A stretch of DNA of 64,000 bases from Pseudomonas sp. Teo4 (GTDB lineage: Bacteria > Pseudomonadota > Gammaproteobacteria > Pseudomonadales > Pseudomonadaceae): assembly GCF_034387475.1 (NCBI RefSeq), contig NZ_JAXCIL010000001.1, positions 62,001-126,000 on the forward strand, read 5' to 3'. The position numbers and the translations under genes were made by a program. Under the pieces are notes generated by a model. It did not search any database. It was not told where the DNA came from and saw nothing but the letters and a program-made list of their open reading frames with translations. The stretch's first letter is position 1; the number at the start of each line of letters is the position of its first letter. Positions 33,849 to 45,158 of this stretch are shown one piece after another.

Positions 33849-36618
33849 ATGGGCGAACTGGCCAAAGAAATCCTCCCGGTCAATATCGAAGACGAACTGA
33901 GACAGTCTTACCTCGACTACGCGATGAGCGTGATTGTCGGGCGAGCGCTGCCCGATGCGCGTGACGGCTTGAAGCCCGTGCATCGTCGCGTCCTCTTTGC
34001 GATGAGCGAGCTGGGCAACGACTGGAACAAACCGTACAAGAAATCCGCCCGTGTGGTCGGTGACGTGATCGGTAAGTACCACCCGCACGGCGACACTGCG
34101 GTCTACGACACCATCGTGCGTATGGCCCAGCCGTTCTCGCTGCGCTACCTGCTGGTCGACGGCCAGGGCAACTTCGGTTCGGTGGACGGCGACAACGCCG
34201 CAGCCATGCGATACACCGAAGTGCGCATGGCCAAGCTGGCCCACGAGCTGCTGGCCGACCTGCACAAGGAAACCGTCGACTGGGTGCCCAACTATGACGG
34301 CACCGAGCAGATCCCGGCGGTCATGCCGACCCGTATCCCCAACCTGCTGGTCAACGGTTCCAGCGGTATTGCCGTGGGCATGGCAACCAACATCCCGCCG
34401 CACAACCTGGGTGAGGTCATCGACGGCTGCCTGGCGCTGATCGACAACCCGGAAGTCACCATCGATGAGCTGATGCAGTACATCCCGGCCCTGACTTCCC
34501 CACTGCCGGCCTGATCAACGGTCGCCAGGGCATCATCGAGGCCTATCGCACCGGTCGCGGCCGCATCTACATGCGCGCCCGCTCCGAGGTCGAGGACATC
34601 GACAAAGCAGGTGGCCGCCAGCAGATCGTGGTCACCGAGCTGCCGTACCAGCTGAACAAGGCGCGCTTGATCGAGAAGATCGCCGAGCTGGTCAAAGAGA
34701 AGAAAATCGAAGGCATCACCGAGCTGCGTGACGAGTCCGACAAGGACGGTATGCGCATCGTCATCGAGCTGCGTCGCGGCGAGATGCCGGAGGTGGTGCT
34801 GAACAATCTGTATCAGCAGACCCAGCTGCAAGCCGTGTTCGGTATCAACGTGGTTGCGCTGGTCGATGGCCGTCCGCGTCTGCTCAACCTCAAGGACCTG
34901 CTCGAAGCGTTCGTCCGTCACCGCCGTGAAGTGGTGACCCGCCGTACCGTGTTCGAGCTGCGCAAGGCACGTGAGCGTGGCCACATCCTTGAAGGTCAGG
35001 CTGTTGCGCTGTCCAACATCGACCCGGTCATCGCCCTGATCAAGGCCTCGCCGACGCCGTCGGAAGCCAAGGAAGCGCTGATTTCCAAGGCCTGGGAATC
35101 CAGTGCCGTGCAGGTGATGGTCGAGCGCGCGGGTGCCGAGTCCTGCCGTCCTGAAGACCTGCCGGAGCAATACGGCCTGCGCGACGGCAAGTACTACCTG
35201 TCGCCAGAACAGGCCCAGGCCATTCTGGACCTGCGCCTGCACCGCCTGACGGGTCTGGAGCACGAGAAGCTGCTGGCCGAGTACCAGGAGATTCTCGAGC
35301 AGATCGGCGAGCTGATCCGCATCCTCAGCAGCGCCCAGCGCCTGATGGAAGTGATCCGCGAAGAGCTGGAAGCCATTCGCGCCGAGTACGGCGATGCCCG
35401 TCGTACCGAAATCCTCGATGCCCGTCACGACCTCAACTACGGCGACATGATCCCGGAAGAAGAGCGCGTGGTGACCATTTCCCACGGTGGCTACGCCAAG
35501 ACCCAGCCGCTGTCGGCCTACCAGGCCCAGCGCCGCGGTGGCAAAGGCAAGTCGGCGACTGGCGTGAAGGACGAGGACTACATCGAGCACCTGTTGGTCG
35601 CCAACAGCCACGCCACCCTGCTGCTGTTCTCCAGCAAGGGCAAGGTGTACTGGCTCAAGACCTACGACATTCCCGAAGCGTCCCGTGCCGCCCGTGGCCG
35701 TCCGCTGGTCAACCTGCTGCCGCTGGAAGAAGGTGAGCGCATCACCGCCATGCTGCAGATCGACCTGGAAGCGCTGCAGCAGAATGCCGACCCGGACGAA
35801 GAGCTGGAGGATGGCGATGACGGCGTGATCGAAGGCGAAGTGATCGAGGCCGAGGAAGTCGACGAAGAAGATGGCGATACCCCGGAATGGGTCGCCGAAC
35901 CTACTGGCGCCTACATCTTCATGGCCACTGCTTCCGGTACCGTCAAGAAGACCCCGCTGGTGCAGTTCTCCCGTCCGCGCTCCAACGGCCTGATCGCCCT
36001 GAAGCTCAAGGAAGGTGACACCCTGATCGCCGCGGCCATCACCGATGGTGCCAAGGAAGTCATGATGTTCTCCGACGCCGGCAAGGTGATCCGCTTCGCT
36101 GAAAGCGTGGTGCGCGAAATGGGCCGTACTGCCCGTGGTGTGCGTGGCATGAAGTTGGGCAAGGGTCAGCGAATCATCTCCATGCTGATTCCTGAGTCCG
36201 GCGCGCAGATCCTCACCGCCTCCGAGCGTGGCTTCGGCAAGCGCACCCCGCTGTCCAAGTTCCCACGTCGCGGTCGTGGCGGCCAGGGTGTTATCGCCAT
36301 GGGCACCAAAGGCCGTAACGGTCTGCTGATCGGCGCCATCCAGGTTCAAGAAGGCGAAGAGATCATGCTGATCTCCGACCAGGGACCTTGGTGCGTACAC
36401 GGGTTGGCGAAGTTTCCAGCCTGGGTCGGAACACCCAGGGCGTGACCCTGATCAAGCTGGCCAATGACGAGACGCTGGTGGGCCTGGAGCGTATCCAGGA
36501 GCCGTCCGAGGAAGAAGTCGATGAACTCATCGAATCTGACGAGGAGGGCGTCGAAGCCGATGCGCCGGATGCGGCAGACGATGACACTGCGGGCGCCGAA
36601 GAGGCACCGCAGGAGTAA
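33849..36618 (+). CDS. gyrA: DNA gyrase subunit A (two frameshifts as given)
   Basis: With one base restored near 34,487 (GGG read as GG) and one near 36,384, the gene encodes a 923-residue GyrA. The catalytic Tyr122 lies in AMRYTEVRM. The quinolone-resistance region reads [14 protein letters not shown] with Thr83 and Asp87 in their sensitive form. The C-terminal beta-pinwheel follows, with the Pseudomonas-type acidic insert ([20 protein letters not shown]) and the GyrA box QRRGGKG. The start at 33849 ([15 protein letters not shown]) has AAAGGAATCAGG upstream. Being essential, the gene cannot truly be broken. Confidence 0.95.
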
Positions 36619-36634
36619 GCAAGCGTAAAACCCG

Positions 36635-36662
36635 AACGGGGCGACCAAGTCGCCCCGTTTGA
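36635..36662 (+). terminator. Likely terminator of gyrA
   Basis: A ten-base-pair stem AACGGGGCGA / TCGCCCCGTT with a five-base loop, followed by a short T run, 16 bases after the gyrA stop. Confidence 0.75.
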
Positions 36663-36746
36663 CTGATTGAGGGCCATAGGCAAGCGCAGCGCCCTGTGGC
36701 ATCGAAGAATTACGATTTTGTTCTATTTGGCAGAGCGAGAGTGGAT

Positions 36747-37831
36747 GTGAGCAAACGAGCCTTTAACTTCTGCGCAGGCCCTGCCGCGCTTCCGGATGCT
36801 GTCCTGCAGCGCGCCCAGGCAGAAATGCTGGACTGGAATGGCAAGGGCCTGTCGGTGATGGAAATGAGCCATCGCAGCGACGACTATGTGGCCATCGCCG
36901 AGAAGGCCGAGCAGGACCTGCGTGACCTGCTGTCCGTCCCCTCGAACTACAAGGTGCTGTTCCTGCAGGGTGGTGCGAGCCAGCAGTTTGCCGAGATCCC
37001 GCTGAACCTGCTGCCGGAAAGTGGCACTGCCGACTACATCGAAACCGGCATCTGGTCGAAAAAGGCCATCGAGGAAGCCCGTCACTTCGGTAACGTCAAC
37101 GTGGCCGCCAGCGCCAAGCCATACGATTACCTGGCCATTCCAGGTCAGAACGAATGGAACCTGACCAAGAGCGCGGCCTACGTCCACTATGCGTCCAACG
37201 AGACCATCGGCGGCCTGCAGTTCGACTGGGTGCCCGAGACCGGTGATGTGCCACTGGTGGTCGACATGTCCTCCGACATTCTCTCGCGCCCGATCGATGT
37301 CTCGCAGTACGGCCTGATCTACGCCGGCGCCCAGAAGAACATCGGCCCAAGCGGCCTGGTGGTGGTCATCGTCCGTGAAGACCTGCTGGGCCATGCCCGC
37401 AGCAGCTGCCCGACCATGCTCAACTACAAGGTCGCGGCTGACAACGGCTCGATGTACAACACCCCGGCCACCTATTCCTGGTACCTCTCGGCCTGGTCTT
37501 CGAGTGGCTCAAGGAGCAAGGCGGCGTCGAGGCCATCGAGCAGCGCAACCGTGCCAAGAAAGACCGCCTGTACGGCTTCATCGACGCCAGCGAGTTCTAC
37601 ACCAACCCGATCAGCCACAACGCCCGTTCGTGGATGAACGTGCCGTTCCGTCTGGCTGACGAGCGCCTGGACAAAGCCTTCCTGGCCGGTGCCGACGCCC
37701 GCGGCTTGCTGAACCTCAAGGGCCACCGCTCGGTGGGCGGCATGCGCGCCTCGATCTACAACGCCCTGGGCCTGGAAGCGGTTGAAGCCCTGGTCGCCTA
37801 CATGGCTGAATTCGAGAAGGAGCACGGCTGA
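36747..37831 (+). CDS. serC: Phosphoserine aminotransferase (frame-shifted)
   Basis: One base restored near 37,491 (CTCGGGCCTG read as CTCGGCCTG) gives a 361-residue SerC, a PLP enzyme for serine and pyridoxine synthesis. [11 protein letters not shown] starts the protein; [12 protein letters not shown] carries the cofactor lysine. GTG at 36747 is chosen because the conserved MSKRAFNF begins there; the upstream frame to 36696 has no matching content. It ends in a TGATG overlap with pheA. Confidence 0.93.
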
Positions 37832-38923
37832 TGTCCGATCAAGAGCTCAAGGCTCTGCGCGTACGCATCGACAGTCTCGACGAGAAGATCCTCGAGCTGA
37901 TCAGTGAGCGCGCCCGCTGCGCCGAAGAAGTGGCGCGGGTCAAGACCGCCTCGCTGGCCGAAGGCGAAAAACCGGTGTTCTATCGCCCCGAGCGTGAGGC
38001 TGCTGTGCTCAAGCGCGTGATGGAGCGCAACAAGGGCCCGCTGGGCAACGAAGAGATGGCGCGGCTGTTCCGCGAAATCATGTCGTCCTGCCTGGCCTTG
38101 GAAGAACCGCTGAAGATTGCTTACCTGGGCCCTGAAGGTACCTTCACCCAGGCGGCGGCGATGAAGCACTTCGGCCATGCAGTGGTCAGTCGCCCGATGG
38201 CGGCTATCGACGAAGTGTTCCGTGAAGTGGCGGCCGGTGCCGTCAACTTCGGCGTGGTGCCGGTGGAGAACTCCACCGAGGGCGCGGTCAGCCACACCCT
38301 GGACAGCTTCCTCGAGCACGACATGGTGATTTGCGGTGAGGTCGAGCTGCGTATTCACCACCACCTGCTGGTGGGCGAGAACACCAAGACCGACAGCATC
38401 ACCCGCATCTACTCCCATGCGCAGTCGCTGGCTCAGTGCCGCAAGTGGCTTGATGCGCACTACCCGAATGTCGAGCGCGTGGCGGTTTCAAGCAACGCCG
38501 AGGCGGCCAAACGGGTCAAGGGTGAGTGGAACTCGGCGGCCATCGCCGGCGATATGGCGGCGAACCTGTACGGCCTGACCCGTCTGGCCGAGAAGATCGA
38601 AGACCGTCCGGACAACTCCACGCGCTTCCTGATGATCGGTAATCAGGAAGTGCCGCCGACCGGCGACGACAAGACCTCGATCATCGTCTCGATGAGCAAC
38701 AAGCCGGGTGCCCTGCACGAACTGCTGGTGCCGTTCCACGAGAACGGTATCGACCTGACCCGCATCGAAACCCGCCCGTCGCAGCGGCAAGTGGACCTAC
38801 GTGTTCTTCATCGACTTCGTCGGCCACCACCGCGACCCGCTGATCAAGGCGGTGCTGGAGAAGATCAGTCAGGAAGCCGTGGCGCTCAAGGTGCTGGGCT
38901 CGTATCCGAAGGCGGTGCTTTGA
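37831..38923 (+). CDS. pheA: Chorismate mutase/prephenate dehydratase, P-protein (frame-shifted)
   Basis: A 364-residue P-protein if two bases are restored near 38,781 (TCGCGCAGC read as TCGCAGC). The chorismate mutase domain (residues 1-90, LRVRIDSLDEKILELISERA) is followed by the dehydratase (IAYLGPEGTFTQAAA; PVENSTEGAV) and an ACT domain for phenylalanine feedback (TSIIVSMSNKPGALHELL). It makes phenylpyruvate. Coupled to serC. In P. aeruginosa hisC2 follows pheA; here a REP pair occupies that place. Confidence 0.92.
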
Positions 38924-38934
38924 TCGAAAATGTT

Positions 38935-39052
38935 GGGGCCGCTGTGTGCCCCATCGCCGGCAAGCCGGCTCCCACAGGGTTCGATGTAGCCCTGAAGCTT
39001 GCACATTACCTGTGGGAGCCGGCTTGCCGGCGATGGGCTGCAAGGCAGCCCC
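38935..39052. repeat. REP pair, class B, between pheA and tyrA-aroA
   Basis: Inverted copies with core CCATCGCCGGCAAGCCGGCTC and flanks GGGGCCGCTG / CAGCCCC. The same family is found at 22763-22881. It interrupts what would otherwise be a continuous aromatic amino acid operon. Confidence 0.88.
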
Positions 39053-39098
39053 CAGCGGTCTCACTGACTGGCATGATTTCTGAACAGGGTTCGCACTC

Positions 39099-41337
39099 GT
39101 GGTAAATGCAGCAAAAACCAAACCCGCGCCAATCATCGATCGCCTGGTCGTCGTAGGCCTCGGCCTGATCGGCGGCTCCTTCGCCAAGGGCCTGCGTGAA
39201 AGCGGCTTGTGCCGCGAAGTGGTCGGCGTCGACCTGGATGCCCCGTCGCGCAAGCAAGCTGTGGCACTGGGCGTGGTCGATCGTTGCGAAGAAGACCTCG
39301 CCGCCGCCTGTGTCGGTGCCGACGTCATCCAGCTGGCCGTGCCGATCCTGGCCATGGAAAAACTCCTCGCCCGTCTGGCTCAGCTTGACTTGGGCAAGGC
39401 GGTCATCACCGACGTCGGCAGTGCCAAAGGCAACGTCGTGCGCGCCGCGCGTGCCGTGTTCGGTGAGCGCCTGGCGAACTTCGTGCCGGGCCACCCGATC
39501 GCCGGCTCCGAGCAAAGCGGGGTAGAGGCCTCCAATGCCACCCTGTTCCGCCGTCACAAGGTCATCCTCACGCCATTGGCCGAAACCGACCCTGCCGCCT
39601 TGGCGTTGGTAGACCGTCTGTGGCGAGCGCTGGATGCCGACGTCGAGCACATGCCGGTGGAGCGCCACGACGAAGTGCTGGCCGCCACCAGTCACCTGCC
39701 GCACCTGCTGGCCTTCGGCCTGGTCGATTCTCTGGCCAAGCGCAATGAAAACCTGGAGATCTTCCGGTACGCTGCGGGTGGTTTCCGCGATTTCACAAGA
39801 ATCGCCGGAAGCGACCCGACCATGTGGCACGACATCTTCCTCGCCAACCGCGAAGCCGTCCTGCGCACCCTGGATACTTTTCGCAGCGACCTCGACGCCT
39901 TGCGCGACGCGGTCGATGCTGGGGACGGCACCAGTTGCTGGGTGTGTTCACCCGCGCTCGGGTTGCCCGCGAGCATTTCAGTAAAATCCTGGCCCGCCGG
40001 GCCTATGTGGACGCTATGAACGCCAACGATCTGATTTTCCTGGCCCAACCTGGTGGCCGCCTGTCCGGACGGATCCGCGTTCCGGGCGACAAGTCGATTT
40101 CCCACCGTTCGATCATGCTCGGCTCGCTGGCCGAGGGCACGACCGAGGTCGAAGGCTTCCTTGAAGGCGAGGACGCGCTGGCGACCCTGCAAGCCTTCCG
40201 TGACATGGGTGTGGTCATCGAAGGCCCGAACCATGGTCGCGTGACCATTCATGGTGTCGGCCTGCACGGCCTCAAGCCGCCACCTGGCCCGCTGTATGTC
40301 GGCAACTCCGGCACCTCCATGCGCCTGCTCTCCGGTCTGCTGGCGGCGCAGCCGTTCGACACCACCATGACCGGTGATGCCTCGCTGTCCAAGCGCCCGA
40401 TGAACCGCGTCGCCAATCCGCTGCGCGAGATGGGTGCCGTGGTCGAGACCGGCCCGGAAGGCCGTCCGCCGCTGACCATTCGCGGTGGCCACAAGCTCAA
40501 GGCCCTGACCTACACCCTGCCGATGGCCAGTGCCCAGGTCAAATCCTGCCTGCTGCTGGCTGGCCTGTACGCCGAAGGCACCACCACGGTCACCGAGCCT
40601 GCGCCGACCCGTGACCACACCGAGCGCATGCTGCGCGGTTTCGGTTACTCGGTTTCGTCCAATGGCCCGGTCGCCTCGCTGCAGTCCGGTGGCAAGCTCA
40701 CCGCTACCCGTATCGAAGTACCGGCCGACATCTCGTCCGCAGCGTTCTTCCTGGTGGCAGCCTCGATCGCCCAAGGTTCCGAGCTGGTGCTCGAGCACGT
40801 TGGCATCAACCCGACCCGTACCGGCGTGATCGACATCCTGCGCCTGATGGGCGGCGACATCACCCTGGAGAACCAGCGCGAAGTCGGCGGTGAGCCAGTG
40901 GCCGACCTGCGCGTGCGCGGTGCCCAGCTCAAGGGCATCGATATTCCAGAAGAACTGGTACCGCTGGCCATCGACGAGTTCCCGGTACTGTTCGTTGCCG
41001 CGGCATGTGCCGAAGGCCGCACCGTGCTGCGTGGCGCCGAAGAACTGCGGGTGAAGGAATCCGACCGGATCAGGTAATGGCCGATGGCCTGATCACTCTG
41101 GGCATCAAGTGCGAACCGACCCCGGACGGCATCATCATCGACGGCGGCCAACTCGGCGGCGGCGAAGTTCATGGTCACGGTGACCACCGTATCGCCATGG
41201 CCTTCAGCGTCGCTTCGCTGCGTGCCAGTGCACCGATCCGCATCCACGATTGCGCCAACGTCGCCACGTCGTTCCCCAACTTCCTCAAGCTGTGCGCGGA
41301 AGTCGGTATTCGTGTTGCCGAAGAGGGTAAGTCGTGA
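39099..41337 (+). CDS. aroA: Fused prephenate dehydrogenase / EPSP synthase (TyrA-AroA), two frameshifts
   Basis: With one base restored near 39,927 (GGGC to GGC) and one near 41,071 (CC to C), the gene is a single 746-residue protein. The N-terminal part is an NAD-dependent prephenate/arogenate dehydrogenase ([28 protein letters not shown]). The C-terminal part, from about residue 305, is AroA ([35 protein letters not shown]). Such fusions are known in Pseudomonas. The start is a GTG at 39099. Its end overlaps the cmk start. Confidence 0.92.
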
Positions 41338-42019
41338 GTTCGCTGGCACCTGTCATCACCATCGACGGCCAAGCGGCTCGGGTAAGGGCACGGTCGCTGG
41401 CCTTCTCGCGCGTGAGCTTGGTTGGCGGCTACTGGACTCCGGCGCCCTGTACCGTTTGCTGGCGTTTAACGCCACCAACCACGGCGTCGACCTGACCAAC
41501 GAAGAGCTGCTCAAGGCCCTGGCCGCCCATCTGGATGTGCAGTTCATCGCAGCCGAGCCCGGTAAGCTACAACAGATCATTCTCGAAGGTGAGGACGTCA
41601 GCAATGTCATCCGCACCGAGACGGTCGGGGCGGGCGCATCGATGGTGGCGTCGCTGCCGGCGGTGCGTGAAGCGCTGCTGCAACGCCAGCGCGCCTTCCG
41701 TGAGGCGCCTGGGCTTATCGCCGACGGTCGCGACATGGGTACGGTGGTGTTCCCGGACGCGCCGCTCAAGGTCTTTCTCACTGCCAGCGCTGAGGAGCGT
41801 GCACGTCGCCGCTACCTGCAGTTGAAGGCCAAGAACGAAGATGTTAGTCTGTCGAGTCTGCTAGATGAGATACGTGCGCGTGATGAACGTGACACCCAGC
41901 GTGCAGTGGCCCCGCTGAAACCAGCGGCCGATGCCATTCAGCTGGACTCCACCGAGTTGTCCATCGAGCAGGTGTTGCAACGTATCAGGAGCGAGATCGC
42001 CCAGCGCGACCTGCTCTGA
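41334..42019 (+). CDS. cmk: Cytidylate kinase (frame-shifted)
   Basis: One base restored near 41,370 (GGCCCAAGC read as GGCCAAGC) gives a 228-residue CMP/dCMP kinase. The P-loop is [23 protein letters not shown] and [14 protein letters not shown] are family segments for nucleotide binding. It begins with GTG in an overlap with the aroA stop and ends 124 bases before rpsA. Confidence 0.92.
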
Positions 42020-42084
42020 TCGCCAGGAAGGCAGGCAGGGGCACCAGTCAACGTCCTGCCCGCTTTCCTTTTACTTAACGAAAC

Positions 42085-42104
42085 CCACATTGTCTGGAAT
42101 GTGG
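42085..42104 (+). promoter_or_regulatory. Hairpin in the rpsA leader
   Basis: A seven-base-pair stem CCACATT / AATGTGG with a six-base loop, 39 bases ahead of the rpsA start. S1 is known to control its own mRNA through leader structure in enterobacteria, so a similar role is possible, not shown. A weaker stem with GGCAGG/CCTGCC lies just after cmk (about 42,030-42,062). Confidence 0.45.
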
Positions 42105-42143
42105 TTATGGGCGTTTACTTCGCCCGAATTTACAGGAATTAAA

Positions 42144-43819
42144 ATGAGCGAAAGCTTTGCAGAACTCTTTGAAGAAAGCCTGAAAACCCTCAATCTTCAG
42201 CCGGGTGCGATCATCTCCGGTATCGTTGTCGACATCGACGGCGACTGGGTTACCGTACACGCTGGCCTGAAGTCCGAGGGCGTCATCCCGCTCGAGCAGT
42301 TCTACAACGAAGCTGGCGAGCTGACCATCAAGGTCGGTGACGAAGTTCACGTTGCGCTGGACGCGGTCGAAGACGGCTTTGGCGAAACCAAACTGTCCCG
42401 TGAAAAAGCCAAGCGCGCCGAGTGCTGGATTGTTCTGGAAGCAGCTTTCGCCGCCGAAGAAGTGGTCAAGGGCGTTATCAACGGTAAGGTTAAGGGCGGC
42501 TTCACTGTCGACGTTAACGGCATCCGTGCGTTCCTGCCGGGCTCCTGGTTGATGTCCGCCCTGTGCGCGACACCACCCACCTGGAAGGCAAAGAGCTGGA
42601 ATTCAAGGTCATCAAACTGGACCAGAAGCGCAACAACGTTGTTGTTTCGCGTCGCAGCGTCCTGGAAGCCGAGAACAGCGCCGAGCGCGAAGCCCTGCTG
42701 GAAACCCTGCAGGAAGGCCAACAGGTCAAGGGTATCGTCAAGAACCTCACCGACTACGGCGCCTTCGTGGACCTGGGCGGTATCGACGGCCTGCTGCACA
42801 TCACCGACATGGCTTGGAAGCGCATCAAGCACCCGTCGGAAATCGTCAACGTTGGTGACGAAGTCGACGTTCGCGTCCTGAAGTTCGACCGTGAGCGCAA
42901 CCGCGTTTCGCTGGGTCTGAAGCAAATGGGCGAAGATCCGTGGGTTGCTATCACCGCTCGCTACCCAGAAGGTACTCGCGTTACCGCTCGTGTTACCAAC
43001 CTGACCGACTACGGCTGCTTCGCTGAGCTGGAAGAAGGCGTTGAAGGTCTGGTACACGTTTCCGAAATGGACTGGACCAACAAGAACATCCACCCGTCGA
43101 AAGTCGTTCAGGTTGGCGACGAAGTGGAAGTCATGGTTCTGGACATCGACGAAGAGCGTCGTCGTATCTCCCTGGGCATCAAGCAGTGCAAATCGAACCC
43201 ATGGGAAGACTTCTCCGGCCAGTTCAACAAAGGTGACAAGATCACCGGTACCATCAAGTCGATCACCGACTTCGGTATCTTCATTGGTCTGGAAGGCGGC
43301 ATCGACGGTCTGGTTCACCTGTCCGACATCTCCTGGAACGAAACCGGCGAAGAAGCCGTACGTCGTTTCAAGAAGGGCGACGAGCTGGAAACCGTCATCC
43401 TGTCGGTCGACCCAGAGCGCGAGCGCATCTCCTGGGCATCAAGCAGCTGGAAGACGATCCGTTCTCCAACTTCGTTGCTGTCAATGACAAGGGCGCTATC
43501 GTCAAGGGCATCGTGAAAGAAGTTGACGCCAAAGGCGCCATCGTCACCCTGGCCGACGACATCGAAGCTACTCTGAAAGCTTCCGAAATCAGCCGTGACC
43601 GCGTTGAAGACGCGCGTAACGTCCTGAAGGAAGGCGAAGAGATCGAAGCCAAGATCATCAGCGTTGACCGCAAGTCCGCGTCATCAGCCTGTCCATCAAG
43701 TCGAAGGACGATGCTGAAGAGCGCGAAGCTATCCAGAGCCTGAAAAACACCGCTCCGGAAGCTGCTGCCGACACCACCATGGCTGCGCGCTGCGCGAAGC
43801 TATGGCCAAGCAGAACTAA
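42144..43819 (+). CDS. rpsA: 30S ribosomal protein S1 (four indels as given)
   Basis: A 558-residue S1 after correcting one lost C near 42,545, one near 43,431 and one near 43,676, and removing two extra bases near 43,785. It binds mRNA and helps translation initiation. Six S1 repeats are visible, with typical [24 protein letters not shown] patterns (for example [34 protein letters not shown]). The start is ATG at 42144 with AGGAATTAAA upstream. This is essential, so the breaks must be sequence errors. Confidence 0.95.
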
Positions 43820-43834
43820 GTTCTGTTTGATCGG

Positions 43835-43866
43835 TAAAAAAGGGGTGGCCTTCGGGTCACCCTTTT
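43835..43866 (+). terminator. Terminator of rpsA
   Basis: Stem AAGGGGTGGCC / GGTCACCCTT with a TTCG loop, then six T. It starts 16 bases after the rpsA stop. Confidence 0.85.
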
Positions 43867-43894
43867 TTCGCTTGAGTTTTGTGGTGGGGTGTAA

Positions 43895-44118
43895 ATCGAG
43901 CGCCGCCCGCGCGGCGCGATCGCGAGCAAGGCTCGCTCCTACGTTTGTTTACGGCCAATAACGCCTGTGACAGGCGCGCGCGACCGCCTTGTTTGCACGA
44001 CGCGATATCGTGCGATGCGCCAAGGCGTTCGCGCGCAAATCCCACAGGCATAACTTGCCCGAAACAAACGTAGGAGCGAGCCTTGCTCGCGATGCGCGCC
44101 GCGCGGGCGGCGCTCGAT
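43895..44118. repeat. 220-base palindromic REP element, copy 3
   Basis: The same element as copies 1 and 2 but inverted. It lies 30 bases beyond the 3' end of the RAYT transposase gene, which points to it. The centre has GATATC in a 6-base palindrome. Confidence 0.9.
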
Positions 44119-44150
44119 CTACCAGGCGCTGCATCCCGGCAGCCATGCAC

Positions 44151-44606
44151 TCATAACCACACCGCATCCCAATGTGGATAATCGCCGACCTTGGCAACCA
44201 ATCCGGCCCTGATCGGATTGGCGACGATATACCTGGCTATCTTCAAGACATCATCATCACGACGCAGGGCTCGGTCGTGATATCCCGCCTGCCAGACCGG
44301 CGTGGCCTTTACCCCGGCCTTGTGCAGTGTATTGCTGGACCGGGATTTGAACCCTCGCATCAGTGCGCCTAGCGTCACATCCCTCAATTCAATCAACCAA
44401 TGCACATGGTCAGGCATCACGACCCAGGCTAGCGATCGACAATGATGCTTATGTTCGGTATGGCGAAGGTTGTGAATGACCAGGCGCGCAAAACGAAAGT
44501 CTTGAAAAAGCGGGCGACGTTGGTGGGTTACGGTGGTAAGCATGTAGAGCCTGCCTGGCTCAGAGTACCTTGCCCGGCGAAGCATGCAGCCATGAGGTTT
44601 GGGCAT
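44151..44606 (-). CDS. REP-associated tyrosine transposase (RAYT, Y1/HUH-type)
   Basis: A 151-residue protein of the transposase_17/RAYT family. It has the metal-binding HUH motif in WVVMPDHVHWLIEL and a candidate catalytic Tyr in KIARYIVANPIRAGLV. RAYTs are thought to move or maintain REP sequences as single-copy, domesticated transposases. Copies 3 and 4 of the 220-base element flank it within 33 and 154 bases. The frame is intact and the start at 44606 is MPKPHGCMLRRARYSEPG. It may instead be vertically inherited with a cellular role. Confidence 0.88.
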   Translation of the reverse strand: MPKPHGCMLRRARYSEPGRLYMLTTVTHQRRPLFQDFRFARLVIHNLRHTEHKHHCRSLAWVVMPDHVHWLIELRDVTLGALMRGFKSRSSNTLHKAGVKATPVWQAGYHDRALRRDDDVLKIARYIVANPIRAGLVAKVGDYPHWDAVWL

Positions 44607-44759
44607 TTTTTCTTCCTTGAACTTATAAATGCGTGCTGAGCGTAGCCACTGTCCGCAACTCCGGAACGGTTAAAGAATTGCAGCTTGTAAAATGTTGGGG
44701 GCGAGAACTTGGGTGTGCGTGGCCTGTTCTGAATGGTTGATTTTTGTGGGGCGGCGTTT

Positions 44760-44981
44760 ATCGAGCGCCGCCGCGCGCGGCATCGCGAGCAAGGCTCGCT
44801 CCTACGTTTGTTTACGGCCAATAACGCCTGTGATAGGCGCGCGCGACCGCCTTGTGTGTACGACTCGATATTGCGCCATGCGCCAAGACGTTCGCGCGCA
44901 AATCCCAGGCAGGCATAACTGGCCCGAAACAAACGTAGGAGCGAGCCTTGCTCGCGATGCGCCGCGCGGGCGGCGCTCGAT
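44760..44981. repeat. 220-base palindromic REP element, copy 4
   Basis: Same orientation as copy 3, on the other side of the RAYT gene. The neighbouring 44,607-44,759 and 44,982-45,158 stretches hold no gene I can support; the latter is AT-richer and leads into ihfB. Confidence 0.9.
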
Positions 44982-45158
44982 CTCAAAACCACCACACCCC
45001 TTCAGCCATGCGCATCCCCGCCAATCCAGCGCACATTCCCTCCCACGCCCAATCTTGAATTTTTTTATTAAGTCAAGAACCACCCTGTTCAAATCCCTCC
45101 GAGCGTGCTACAAACTGATTAAGCAATGATCTAGCTGCTTGATAACGAAGGGAAAAAT

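Noticed and set aside
34292..36400. Long antisense frame (about 700 codons) across gyrA
   Set aside because: No recognisable content; high third-position GC of gyrA produces it. Similar shadows lie opposite fumC, the ABC gene and the GGDEF gene.
44172..44372. Plus-strand ORF opposite the RAYT gene
   Set aside because: It is a shadow; the minus-strand frame has the HUH motif and correct length.
15180..44981. CRISPR array from repeated palindromic sequences
   Set aside because: Copies are far apart, 220 bases long, and lack regular spacers and cas genes.
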